In this document: positions 8,228 through 13,788 of the stretch, piece after piece
Layout of the letters: every line of letters begins with the position of its first letter
Numbering within the stretch: the first letter of the stretch is position 1
Assembly (NCBI GenBank): GCA_030618475.1
Contig: JAUXDG010000048.1
Span: 1 to 13,788 of the forward strand
Origin: Gammaproteobacteria bacterium
Lineage (GTDB): Bacteria; Pseudomonadota; Gammaproteobacteria; DSM-19610
Length of the DNA: 13,788 nucleotides
Direction of reading: 5' to 3'
The notes under the pieces: model-generated
The model's input: only the letters and a program-made list of their open reading frames with translations
The model's database searches: none
Told to the model about the DNA's origin: nothing
Program-made: the position numbers and the translations under genes

Positions 8228-9924
8228 TGCTGTTATCCCTGCATATACGTGATTTCGCCATTATTGATGAACTGGAAGTCGAATTACGCCCGGGCATGAC
8301 CGCGCTGACCGGCGAAACGGGTGCCGGTAAATCGATTCTGCTCGACGCCCTGGGCCTGTTACTGGGAGACCGTGCTGATGCCGGGGCCGTTCGCCACGCT
8401 GCCGAGCGTGCCGATATCAGCGCGAGCTTCGATGTCTCCGCTATCGAGACCGCACGCAACTGGCTGGCGGAACAGGAACTGGAGCTGGACGGCGAATGCC
8501 AGATACGCCGCGTTGTTCTCAGCGAAGGCCGCTCACGCGGCTATATCAACGGCTCCCCGGTCCCCATTCAGTCACTGCGTGAATTCGGCGAACGCCTGGT
8601 CGACATACACGGTCAGCACGAACACCAGTCCCTGATGAAGCGCGAACAGCAGCGTCAGTTACTGGACAGCCACGCTGGCCATGACAAGCTGCTGGCCGAA
8701 CTGGCCAGTATCCATCGTGACTGGAAACACACTCAACACGAGATTGAAGCCATTATCGGCACGGGTCAGGACCGCGATTCGCGTCTTGAGTTTCTGAAAT
8801 TCCAGTTGCAGGAACTCGATGAACTGGCGCCCGAAGCGGGTGAAGTTGTGCGGCTTCACGAAGAACACGCGCGACTTGCCAACGCCGGCCAGCTGCTGGA
8901 GACCTGTGGCAGCCACGTTGCTCGCTTATACGATGACGAACACTCGGCACAAACGGCCATCAGTCGCGCCCTGACCGACCTCGAACCCCTGGCGCAAATC
9001 GATTCAACACTCAAAGAGACCAGCGAACTGATTAACAGTGCGCTGATTCAGCTCGAGGAAGGCGTCAATCTGCTCAGGTCCTACCAGGAAGGGTTGGAAC
9101 TGGACCCACGACGTCTGCAATGGGTCGAACAAAGGCTGGACGCCTTACACAAGGTTGCCGGCAAGCATCGTATCGAGGCGGAAACCCTGACCGATTTCCA
9201 GAGCCGCCTGGGTCAGGAACTGGACACGCTGGAACAGGCAGACCAGCAACTGCAGGCGCTGGAACAAAGCCGTCAACAACTGATGGAACAGTTCGACAAA
9301 TGCGCAAAACAGCTCCATCGCAAACGCGTGAAAGCCGCGGCACAGTTATCCGCACAGGTTAGCGACGTCATGCAAACGCTGGGCATGCGCGGCGGCCGGT
9401 TCAAAATTGCGGTCAGCGATAGCGCGACTGACGCCATGTCTGCGCATGGCCGCGACCAGATTGAGTTTCTGGTCAGCACCAACCCGGGGCAACCCCCCAA
9501 GCCACTGGCCAGGGTCGCATCCGGCGGTGAGCTGTCGCGCATCAGTCTGGCCATTCAGGTCGTCGCCACCACCGACACGCACATCCCCACCCTGATATTT
9601 GATGAAGTTGACACCGGTGTGGGCGGCGCAGTGGCAGAAACTGTCGGCAAGCAGATGCAACTGCTCGGTAAACACCATCAAGTGATGTGCGTGACGCACC
9701 TGCCACAGGTCGCCGCACAGGCGCATCACCACCTGCAAGTCACTAAACTGACCGGTGACAAAGCCACGCGCACGCGCGTACGCCCCCTGACTGGCGATGA
9801 GCGTGTCAAGGAGATCGCCCGCATGCTGGGCGGGCAAAAAATCACCGGTTCAACGCTTCAGCACGCAGCGGAAATGCTGCAACTGGGGGGCATAAAGCCC
9901 GGCAGAAAAAAAACCAAACTGTAG
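8227..9924 (+). CDS. recN: DNA repair protein RecN
   Basis: SMC-like ATPase that acts early in recombinational repair of double-strand breaks. The 565-residue product is close to the usual ~553. Walker A is TGETGAGKS near residues 28-36; the middle (about 155-380) is a Gln/Glu/Leu-rich coiled coil; the ABC signature is ASGGELSRISLA (about 430-442) and Walker B is TLIFDEVDTGVGG (about 455-467). The ATG shares its A with the nadK stop codon, so translation is probably coupled. I see no LexA box, because there is no separate promoter region. The gene ends in a lysine-rich tail (GRKKTKL) encoded over a run of eight A (9906-9913) and converges on fur, 14 bases away. Confidence 0.97.
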   Translation: MLLSLHIRDFAIIDELEVELRPGMTALTGETGAGKSILLDALGLLLGDRADAGAVRHAAERADISASFDVSAIETARNWLAEQELELDGECQIRRVVLSEGRSRGYINGSPVPIQSLREFGERLVDIHGQHEHQSLMKREQQRQLLDSHAGHDKLLAELASIHRDWKHTQHEIEAIIGTGQDRDSRLEFLKFQLQELDELAPEAGEVVRLHEEHARLANAGQLLETCGSHVARLYDDEHSAQTAISRALTDLEPLAQIDSTLKETSELINSALIQLEEGVNLLRSYQEGLELDPRRLQWVEQRLDALHKVAGKHRIEAETLTDFQSRLGQELDTLEQADQQLQALEQSRQQLMEQFDKCAKQLHRKRVKAAAQLSAQVSDVMQTLGMRGGRFKIAVSDSATDAMSAHGRDQIEFLVSTNPGQPPKPLARVASGGELSRISLAIQVVATTDTHIPTLIFDEVDTGVGGAVAETVGKQMQLLGKHHQVMCVTHLPQVAAQAHHHLQVTKLTGDKATRTRVRPLTGDERVKEIARMLGGQKITGSTLQHAAEMLQLGGIKPGRKKTKL

Positions 9925-9939
9925 CAGCGGTCTCCTGCT
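9906..9939 (-). terminator. Possible rho-independent terminator of fur
   Basis: Read on the minus strand just after the fur coding sequence: AGCAG, a seven-base loop, CTGCT, then about nine bases later a run of eight T (opposite the A run at 9906-9913 in the 3' end of recN). The stem is short and the T tract is not adjacent, so this is only a candidate. There is no matching T tract for recN on the plus strand. Confidence 0.35.
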
Positions 9940-10364
9940 CAGGCTTTCAGGTTCGGGCAGCTCTTCCTGTTGCAGTCGCCGTAAATAATAAGCGAATGAT
10001 CGCGGATGGAGAATCCGGCCTTTCTGGCAACTTTCTCCTGACAGCGTTCTATCGTCTCTTCGACAAATTCAACGACTTTGCCACACTGATTGCAGACAAT
10101 ATGATCATGATGGTGGCCTTCGTCCATTTCAAACACCGAGTGACCGCCTTCGAAATGATGCCGGCTGACCAGGCCGGCCGCCTCGAACTGGGTGAGGACA
10201 CGATAGACGGTCGCAAGCCCGATCTCCTCTTCCGCCTCAAGCAGAACCTTATAGACGTCTTCCGCACTCATATGGCGGGTTTCGCTGGTTTCGAGGATCT
10301 CCAGGATCTTCATTCTCGGCAGAGTAACCTTCAATCCTGCTTTGCGTAATTCACTGGATTCCAC
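9939..10364 (-). CDS. fur: Ferric uptake regulator Fur
   Basis: Iron-responsive repressor that binds Fur boxes when loaded with Fe(II). The 141-residue product contains the DNA-binding winged helix (LKVTLPRMKILEIL, AEDVYKVLLEAEEEIGLATVYRVLTQFEAAGLV), the histidine-rich metal site HHHDH (84-88), C91-x-x-C94 and a second cysteine pair C131/C136, all typical of Fur and not Zur. The start is GTG at 10362-10364: it gives the standard MESSELRKAGLKVTLPR beginning and has an AGGAAG Shine-Dalgarno seven bases upstream. It lies between recN (convergent) and bamE (divergent), as in Pseudomonas. The minus strand has CATAAT near 10402-10397 as a possible -10, with no good -35. I see no convincing Fur box, so autoregulation is not shown. 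Confidence 0.97.
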   Translation of the reverse strand: MESSELRKAGLKVTLPRMKILEILETSETRHMSAEDVYKVLLEAEEEIGLATVYRVLTQFEAAGLVSRHHFEGGHSVFEMDEGHHHDHIVCNQCGKVVEFVEETIERCQEKVARKAGFSIRDHSLIIYGDCNRKSCPNLKA

Positions 10365-10401
10365 TGTTTTACTTCCTGTCAGCCCGCTGATTCAGTTATT
10401 A

Positions 10402-10425
10402 TGCTGTCCGTTCACCGGACCAGCA
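10402..10425. repeat. Inverted repeat between fur and bamE
   Basis: TGCTG-TCCG, loop TTCAC, CGGA-C-CAGCA: nine pairs with one bulged base, in the 74-base gap between the divergent fur and bamE starts. It could be an operator or a hairpin in the bamE leader. It does not resemble a Fur box, and no T tract follows, so it is not an intrinsic terminator. Confidence 0.6.
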
Positions 10426-10438
10426 GTTGTAATTCTTG

Positions 10439-10918
10439 ATGCGAAAGCTTCTCATCCTTATTAGCACAATTGCAAGTTTTTTCCTGGCCGCCTGCTCGAG
10501 TGACCCGATCGTCAACCGGCTGCCGTTTGTGTACCGTATTGATATCCAGCAGGGTAACGTCATCGACCAGGAGATGGTGGACAAACTGCGCATCGGCATG
10601 AATAGGCGCCAGGCCCAGTTTGTTCTCGGCGCACCGATGCTGATTGATCCGTTTCACGCCGATCGATGGGATTACTTCTACCTTTACACGCCTGGCAGCG
10701 ATGGCAGAAGCGAAGCAGCGCAGGAGCGCATCAGCCTGTTTTTTGAAGAGGATCGGCTTGTAAACATCACCGGCACCATGCACCCCGATCCCAAACCGGA
10801 TGTGCTGCCCACCAGCCGGCAGGTCACGTTGATCGTGCCGCGTCAGGAACCCGAAGACGTCGGCATCCTGACCCGTGTCTGGCGCTGGATGGGATTCGGT
10901 AAACAGGACCGGGACTAG
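10439..10918 (+). CDS. bamE: Outer membrane assembly lipoprotein BamE (SmpA/OmlA)
   Basis: Lipoprotein subunit of the BAM complex, which inserts beta-barrel proteins in the outer membrane. The 159-residue product has a lipoprotein signal peptide: MRK, a hydrophobic stretch, and lipobox LAAC with the lipidated C19. The family core follows (PFVYRIDIQQGNVI, LRIGMNRRQAQFVLGAPM, DRWDYFYLY), then a longer C-terminal tail than in E. coli (113 residues), as is usual outside enterics. I chose ATG 10439 over the adjacent in-frame TTG 10436. No Shine-Dalgarno is visible. Possible -10 hexamers are TATTAT (10397) and TGTAAT (10428); the second would make the message almost leaderless. The stop overlaps that of rnfH on the other strand. 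Confidence 0.95.
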   Translation: MRKLLILISTIASFFLAACSSDPIVNRLPFVYRIDIQQGNVIDQEMVDKLRIGMNRRQAQFVLGAPMLIDPFHADRWDYFYLYTPGSDGRSEAAQERISLFFEEDRLVNITGTMHPDPKPDVLPTSRQVTLIVPRQEPEDVGILTRVWRWMGFGKQDRD

Positions 10919-11238
10919 TCCCCAAGGTCCCCGCCACCCTTTTTCATACGCTTGCCTTCCGCAGCACGTTGTTTGCGCACCTGCTTTGGATCCGCAATCA
11001 ACGGCCGGTAAATTTCAATTCGATCACCTTCGCGCAAGGTCTGATCCAGCTTTTTCAGTTTACCGAACACACCCGCTTTCAGGTGAGCAGGGTCGATCTC
11101 CGGAAAACGATCGAGGATACCGGACTGTTCGACGGCCTGTTGCAGCGTCGTACCCGGCGCCATTTCCAGCTTGACAATCAGCTGTTCATCGGCTTTCGCA
11201 TAAGCCACTTCAACCGAAATCAGGTCAGCGTTTTCCAT
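10915..11238 (-). CDS. rnfH: RnfH family protein (RatB / UPF0125)
   Basis: Small cytoplasmic protein with a ubiquitin-like beta-grasp fold; the molecular role is not established. The 107 residues include the family pattern ISVEVAYA near the start, PGTTLQQAVEQSGIL, and LREGDRIEIYRPLIADPKQVRKQRA, with a basic/glycine tail. The start ATG (11236-11238) lies inside the end of ratA, a 14-base overlap, so the two are translated from one message. The stop TAG shares the palindrome CTAG with the bamE stop, so the two genes converge with a 4-base overlap. Confidence 0.93.
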   Translation of the reverse strand: MENADLISVEVAYAKADEQLIVKLEMAPGTTLQQAVEQSGILDRFPEIDPAHLKAGVFGKLKKLDQTLREGDRIEIYRPLIADPKQVRKQRAAEGKRMKKGGGDLGD

Positions 11239-11662
11239 ACACCTCTACCGCCCGTTTAATGAAAGAATCGACCAGGGAATTGGCGATCTGGTTGAACACA
11301 GGCCCCACAACCATGCTCAACACGCGGCTGGCGAATTCATATTCCAGATCGAGTGATACCTTGCAGCCATCCTCGCCGAGAGGATCAAAACGCCAGAAGC
11401 CGTTCAGATGCTTGAACGGCCCTTCGATCAGGCGCATTTCAATCATCTTGTTCTGCTGGGTTCGATTACAGGTGGTGAAAGACTTCTCCACCCCGCCCTT
11501 GGACAGCTCGATAGTCGCACGAACTTCATCAGCGCTCCGTGAAAGCACCTGGGCGTGCCGGCAGCCGGGTAAAAACTCCGCGTAGGCATCGATGTCATCG
11601 ACCAGCGCAAACATTTCCGCTGCTGAATAAGGCACCAGCGCTGACTTGTTTATCGATGTCAT
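11225..11662 (-). CDS. ratA: RatA (START / polyketide cyclase-like, COQ10 family)
   Basis: Small protein of the SRPBCC fold. In E. coli the family member was described as a toxin that blocks 70S ribosome assembly; related COQ10 proteins bind ubiquinone, so its role is debated. The 145-residue product carries the family pattern: NKSALVPYSAAEMFALVDDIDAYAEFLPGC near the start (read as two blocks, 5-22 and 23-34), FTTCNRTQQNKMIEMRLIEGPFKHLNG in the middle (blocks), and a C-terminal amphipathic helix with SLVDSFIKRA. I chose ATG 11660-11662; an in-frame TTG at 11698 would overlap the transporter gene and add residues unlike the family. Four bases separate it from the transporter stop, so it is the second gene of a three-gene minus-strand operon. 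Confidence 0.94.
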   Translation of the reverse strand: MTSINKSALVPYSAAEMFALVDDIDAYAEFLPGCRHAQVLSRSADEVRATIELSKGGVEKSFTTCNRTQQNKMIEMRLIEGPFKHLNGFWRFDPLGEDGCKVSLDLEYEFASRVLSMVVGPVFNQIANSLVDSFIKRAVEVYGKR

Positions 11663-11666
11663 TTGT

Positions 11667-13082
11667 CTATTCTTCAGCCAGCCCGAACAGACCGACAAAA
11701 TCGAGCAACCCGGTCACATTCAGGAAAACAATAAGAACTGCGACCGGTGTTACATAACGCACCAGCGCATACCAGAGTCGATAGCCAGGCCCGTCACCCA
11801 TGTCCAGTTCCTGCAGGCTGTCGTCACGCTTCATAATCCACACACTGAACACCGCGATCAATAGACCACCCAGTGGCAGCATGATGTTGGCGGTCAGGTA
11901 ATCGAGTAGATCAAAGACCGTGTAATCCTTGAAAATCGAAATAAACGACAGGGGTTTGAATTCAGCCCAGATATTAAACGAAAGTATGGTCAGAAGGCCG
12001 AATCCCCAGGTCGCGACACCGGCATAAACAGCAGCATAAACCCTCGATACCCGCCTGTTTTCGACCAGCCAGGCGACGGCGGGTTCAATCAGCGAAATGG
12101 CGGACGTCCAGGCGGCGAACACCAGAAGCACAAAAAACAGTGTTCCGAACAGCACACCACCCGGCATATGACCGAAGGCAATCGGCAAGGTCTGGAAGAT
12201 AAGACCGGGACCGGCCCCCGGCTCCAGGCCATTCACGAAAACAATCGGGAAAATCGCCATACCCGCGAGCATGGCCACCAGGGTATCCAGCAAGCTGATG
12301 ATAATGCTGGTTTTGGCGATGGAGGTACGCTCCGGTAAATAGGACCCATAGACCATGATCGCCCCCATCCCCAGACTGAGGGTGAAAAAGGCGTGCCCCA
12401 TGGCGATCAAGACACCATTGGCAGTGATTTTACTGAAGTCCGGAGTGAACAGGAACCGCAGTCCCTGATCAAAAGCGCCGCCGGCCAGCGCATAGCCATC
12501 GAGCATGATCAGCAGCACGAACAGTGCCGGCACCAGAAAGCGAACCGCTTTCTCGATGCCACTGCGTACACCGCGTGCGACCACGATCATGGTCATCACC
12601 ATAAACAGGGTATGCCAGGCCAACAGGCGTTCGGGATCACCGGTCAGCTGCCTGAAAATGCTCGCGATACCCTCGGCCGTCGCCCCGGTAAAGGTGCCGG
12701 CGGCTGACCGGTACACATACGCCAATGCCCAGCCGGCAATGACGCTGTAATAGGAGAGGATCAAAAAGCCGGCCAGTACACCGGCCCCACCCAGCCACCT
12801 CCAGAGCGGATTGGCACCCGCTTCCTGCGCCAGGGTCCGCATGGTATTGATCGGACTCTGACGTCCACGCCGACCCAGCAGGACTTCTGCCATCATAATG
12901 GGGATTCCGATCACGGCAATACAGAGCAGATACACCAGAACGAAAGCCCCGCCGCCGTTTTCACCGGCAATATAGGGAAACTTCCAGATATTACCCAGCC
13001 CCACTGCCGAACCTGTCGCGGCCAGAATAAAGGCAAGACGACCGGACCAGCTACCGTGAATTGATTTTCTTTTTTCGGTCAT
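11667..13082 (-). CDS. Sodium-dependent transporter of the NSS/SNF family
   Basis: Inner-membrane Na+-coupled symporter of the LeuT fold, probably for an amino acid or related amine. The 471-residue product is highly hydrophobic with about 11-12 membrane segments. The TM1 signature is clear, ATGSAVGLGNIWKFPY at 22-37, matching the unwound Na+/substrate-binding segment of LeuT (GNAVGLGN), followed by ENGGGAF. TM6 shows FFTLSLGMGAIMVYGSYL. The substrate cannot be told from sequence by eye. ATG at 13082 has an AGGGA Shine-Dalgarno five bases upstream. It starts a tight operon with ratA (4-base gap) and rnfH and is divergent from smpB (90-base gap). It has no equivalent at this place in E. coli or P. 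aeruginosa, so it is likely a lineage-specific addition. Confidence 0.94.
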   Translation of the reverse strand: MTEKRKSIHGSWSGRLAFILAATGSAVGLGNIWKFPYIAGENGGGAFVLVYLLCIAVIGIPIMMAEVLLGRRGRQSPINTMRTLAQEAGANPLWRWLGGAGVLAGFLILSYYSVIAGWALAYVYRSAAGTFTGATAEGIASIFRQLTGDPERLLAWHTLFMVMTMIVVARGVRSGIEKAVRFLVPALFVLLIMLDGYALAGGAFDQGLRFLFTPDFSKITANGVLIAMGHAFFTLSLGMGAIMVYGSYLPERTSIAKTSIIISLLDTLVAMLAGMAIFPIVFVNGLEPGAGPGLIFQTLPIAFGHMPGGVLFGTLFFVLLVFAAWTSAISLIEPAVAWLVENRRVSRVYAAVYAGVATWGFGLLTILSFNIWAEFKPLSFISIFKDYTVFDLLDYLTANIMLPLGGLLIAVFSVWIMKRDDSLQELDMGDGPGYRLWYALVRYVTPVAVLIVFLNVTGLLDFVGLFGLAEE

Positions 13083-13160
13083 GGGCTTCCCTGTGGCTCA
13101 GAATCTGACAGGGGATTGTCCGCAAAACGGCGAAAATGCTCAAGCTCCTGATCACATGCG

Positions 13161-13166
13161 TATAAT
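13161..13166 (+). promoter_or_regulatory. Consensus -10 box directly before smpB
   Basis: A perfect TATAAT lies six bases before the smpB ATG. The standard start point, seven bases after the box, falls on the A of that ATG, predicting a leaderless smpB message. The -35 region is weak (TGCTCA or similar at 13137-13142). No Shine-Dalgarno precedes the ATG. Confidence 0.6.
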
Positions 13167-13172
13167 ACCGGT

Positions 13173-13658
13173 ATGGCAAAATCGGCAAAGAAGAAAGACA
13201 AACCCAAAACGAGCAGCACAATCGCGCTGAATAAAAAGGCGCGTCATAATTATATACTCGAAGACCGGCTGGAAGCGGGGCTCGCCCTGGAGGGCTGGGA
13301 AGTAAAGAGCCTGCGTGCCGGAAAAGTCCAGATGGTGGACAGCTACGTGCTGTTAAAGGACAACGAAGCCTGGCTGTTCGGCTGCCTGATCACCGCGCTG
13401 CCGACCGCCTCGACCCACATCCAGCCCGACCCGATCCGCACCCGCAAGCTGCTGCTGCACCGCGACGAGATCGACAAAATGGTCGGGGCGGTGGAACGTA
13501 AAGGCTATTCACTGATTCCCACTGCACTGTACTGGAAAAAGGGCCGCGCCAAGCTGGAAATCGCCCTCGCCAAGGGTAAAAAGGAGCACGACAAGCGCGC
13601 CACCCTGAAGGACCGCGACTGGAAGCGCGACAAACAACGCATCCTCAAGCATGGCTGA
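13173..13658 (+). CDS. smpB: SsrA-binding protein SmpB
   Basis: Binds tmRNA and delivers it to stalled ribosomes in trans-translation. The 161-residue product aligns along the family: basic N-terminus, IALNKKARHNYILEDRLEAG (first block about 18-37), LEGWEVKSLRAGKVQ, DSYVLLKDNEAWLFG, THIQPDPIRTRKLLLHR, and the C-terminal tail KGKKEHDKRATLKDRDWKRD that folds into the mRNA channel. The ATG at 13173 agrees with homologues. There is no Shine-Dalgarno, and a perfect -10 box ends six bases upstream. The ssrA gene follows 74 bases downstream, the usual pairing. Confidence 0.98.
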   Translation: MAKSAKKKDKPKTSSTIALNKKARHNYILEDRLEAGLALEGWEVKSLRAGKVQMVDSYVLLKDNEAWLFGCLITALPTASTHIQPDPIRTRKLLLHRDEIDKMVGAVERKGYSLIPTALYWKKGRAKLEIALAKGKKEHDKRATLKDRDWKRDKQRILKHG

Positions 13659-13690
13659 TGCAACCTCCCCAGGCTCCAGGCCGCATCTCC

Positions 13691-13719
13691 CTTGAAATCC
13701 TGTTATAATGTCCCCACCT
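13691..13719 (+). promoter_or_regulatory. Candidate sigma-32 promoter for ssrA
   Basis: CTTGAAA (13691-13697), a 14-base spacer, then CCCCACCT (13712-13719). The -35 is a full match and the -10 differs from CCCCATNT only by C for T. The upstream context TCTCC also suits RpoH promoters. It lies just before tmRNA and overlaps a separate sigma-70 -10 box. The same type of site stands before dnaK in this window. Function is inferred. Confidence 0.55.
13701..13709 (+). promoter_or_regulatory. Extended -10 sigma-70 promoter for ssrA
   Basis: TGTTATAAT fits the extended -10 form TGnTATAAT exactly. Transcription would begin near 13716, giving a 17-base 5' leader for RNase P to remove from pre-tmRNA. 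The -35 region is not recognisable, which is common for extended -10 promoters. A second hexamer, TATAAG at 13721-13726, would start exactly at the mature 5' end but lacks a -35. Confidence 0.6.
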
Positions 13720-13732
13720 GTATAAGGTACTA

Positions 13733-13788
13733 GGGGGCGACCTGGCTTCGACGTGGGTTGCAAAACCTGAGGTGCATGCCGAGGAACA
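13733..13788 (+). ncRNA. ssrA: tmRNA (SsrA), 5' end only
   Basis: Transfer-messenger RNA that rescues stalled ribosomes and tags their products. The visible 56 bases match the conserved 5' part: acceptor strand GGGGGCG, the D-like segment CTGGCTTCGACG, the stem-loop GGGTTGCAAAACC, and GAGGTGCATGCCGAG, which leads towards pseudoknot 1. The mature 5' end is placed at 13733 so that a seven-base acceptor strand is formed. The tag reading frame and the 3' half lie beyond the window. Confidence 0.95.

Noticed and set aside
9346..9837. 163-residue open frame antisense to recN
   Set aside because: It lies opposite the conserved ABC signature and Walker B region of RecN and looks like a codon-usage shadow with no start signal.
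10391..10410. Fur box in the fur-bamE gap (CATAATAACTGAATC on the minus strand)
   Set aside because: Only the first hexamer resembles GATAAT; the second and third units do not match, so autoregulation by Fur is not supported.
10436..10438. TTG as the start of bamE
   Set aside because: The ATG directly follows and gives a normal lipoprotein signal peptide; TTG would only add one residue.
11663..11698. Upstream TTG start for ratA at 11698
   Set aside because: It would overlap the transporter end by 32 bases and add residues not seen in the family; ATG 11662 fits homologues.

Overview
The window is a stretch of gammaproteobacterial chromosome with moderate to high GC. The gene order is the clue to the group. 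The block nadK-recN-(fur)-bamE, then rnfH/ratA on the opposite strand, then smpB-ssrA, next to grpE/dnaK, is the arrangement known from Escherichia (grpE|nadK-recN-bamE|ratB-ratA|smpB-ssrA) and, with fur between recN and bamE, from Pseudomonas. A complete hrcA with a perfect CIRCE element, together with sigma-32 type promoters, argues against an enteric bacterium and for another lineage of Gammaproteobacteria (perhaps Chromatiales-like; this is a guess from gene content). dnaK and tmRNA are cut by the window edges, as they would be in a short contig.

Layout. Positions 1-3479 (minus strand): heat-shock cluster hrcA-grpE-dnaK, read right to left, with dnaK truncated at the left edge. CIRCE (3521-3547) lies ahead of hrcA. 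A near-consensus sigma-32 promoter (1661-1689) overlaps the grpE stop codon and drives dnaK. Positions 3709-7262 (plus strand): a two-gene module of a PotD-type periplasmic polyamine-binding protein followed 8 bases later by a membrane Cache-HAMP-GGDEF-EAL protein. No polyamine permease genes accompany it. The pair closely resembles the Vibrio cholerae NspS-MbaA polyamine / c-di-GMP signalling pair. Positions 7349-9924 (plus): nadK and recN, overlapping by one base. Positions 9939-10364 (minus): fur. Positions 10439-10918 (plus): bamE. Positions 10915-13082 (minus): an apparent operon of an SNF/NSS sodium-dependent transporter, ratA and rnfH. Positions 13173-13788 (plus): smpB and the 5' end of ssrA, the two partners of trans-translation.

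How the genes work together. The left part is protein quality control at the folding level (GrpE/DnaK, with HrcA as repressor). The right edge is quality control at the ribosome (SmpB/tmRNA). Both dnaK and ssrA have sequences that look like sigma-32 promoters, so the two may be induced together by heat. Between them are housekeeping genes for NADP synthesis, recombinational repair, iron regulation and outer-membrane assembly. Relative to the conserved core order, the binding-protein / c-di-GMP pair and the NSS transporter are the two accessory additions.

Most notable points: the NspS-MbaA-like module; an extra VARMGG...DEF segment in front of the true GGDEF motif; the layered CIRCE / sigma-32 control; candidate leaderless transcripts for smpB and nadK; and a sudden loss of DnaK similarity in the last ~42 bases at the left edge, which may be a contig-end artefact or a real disruption. 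No CRISPR array, insertion sequence, tRNA or rRNA was seen. No gap between genes exceeds 300 bases.
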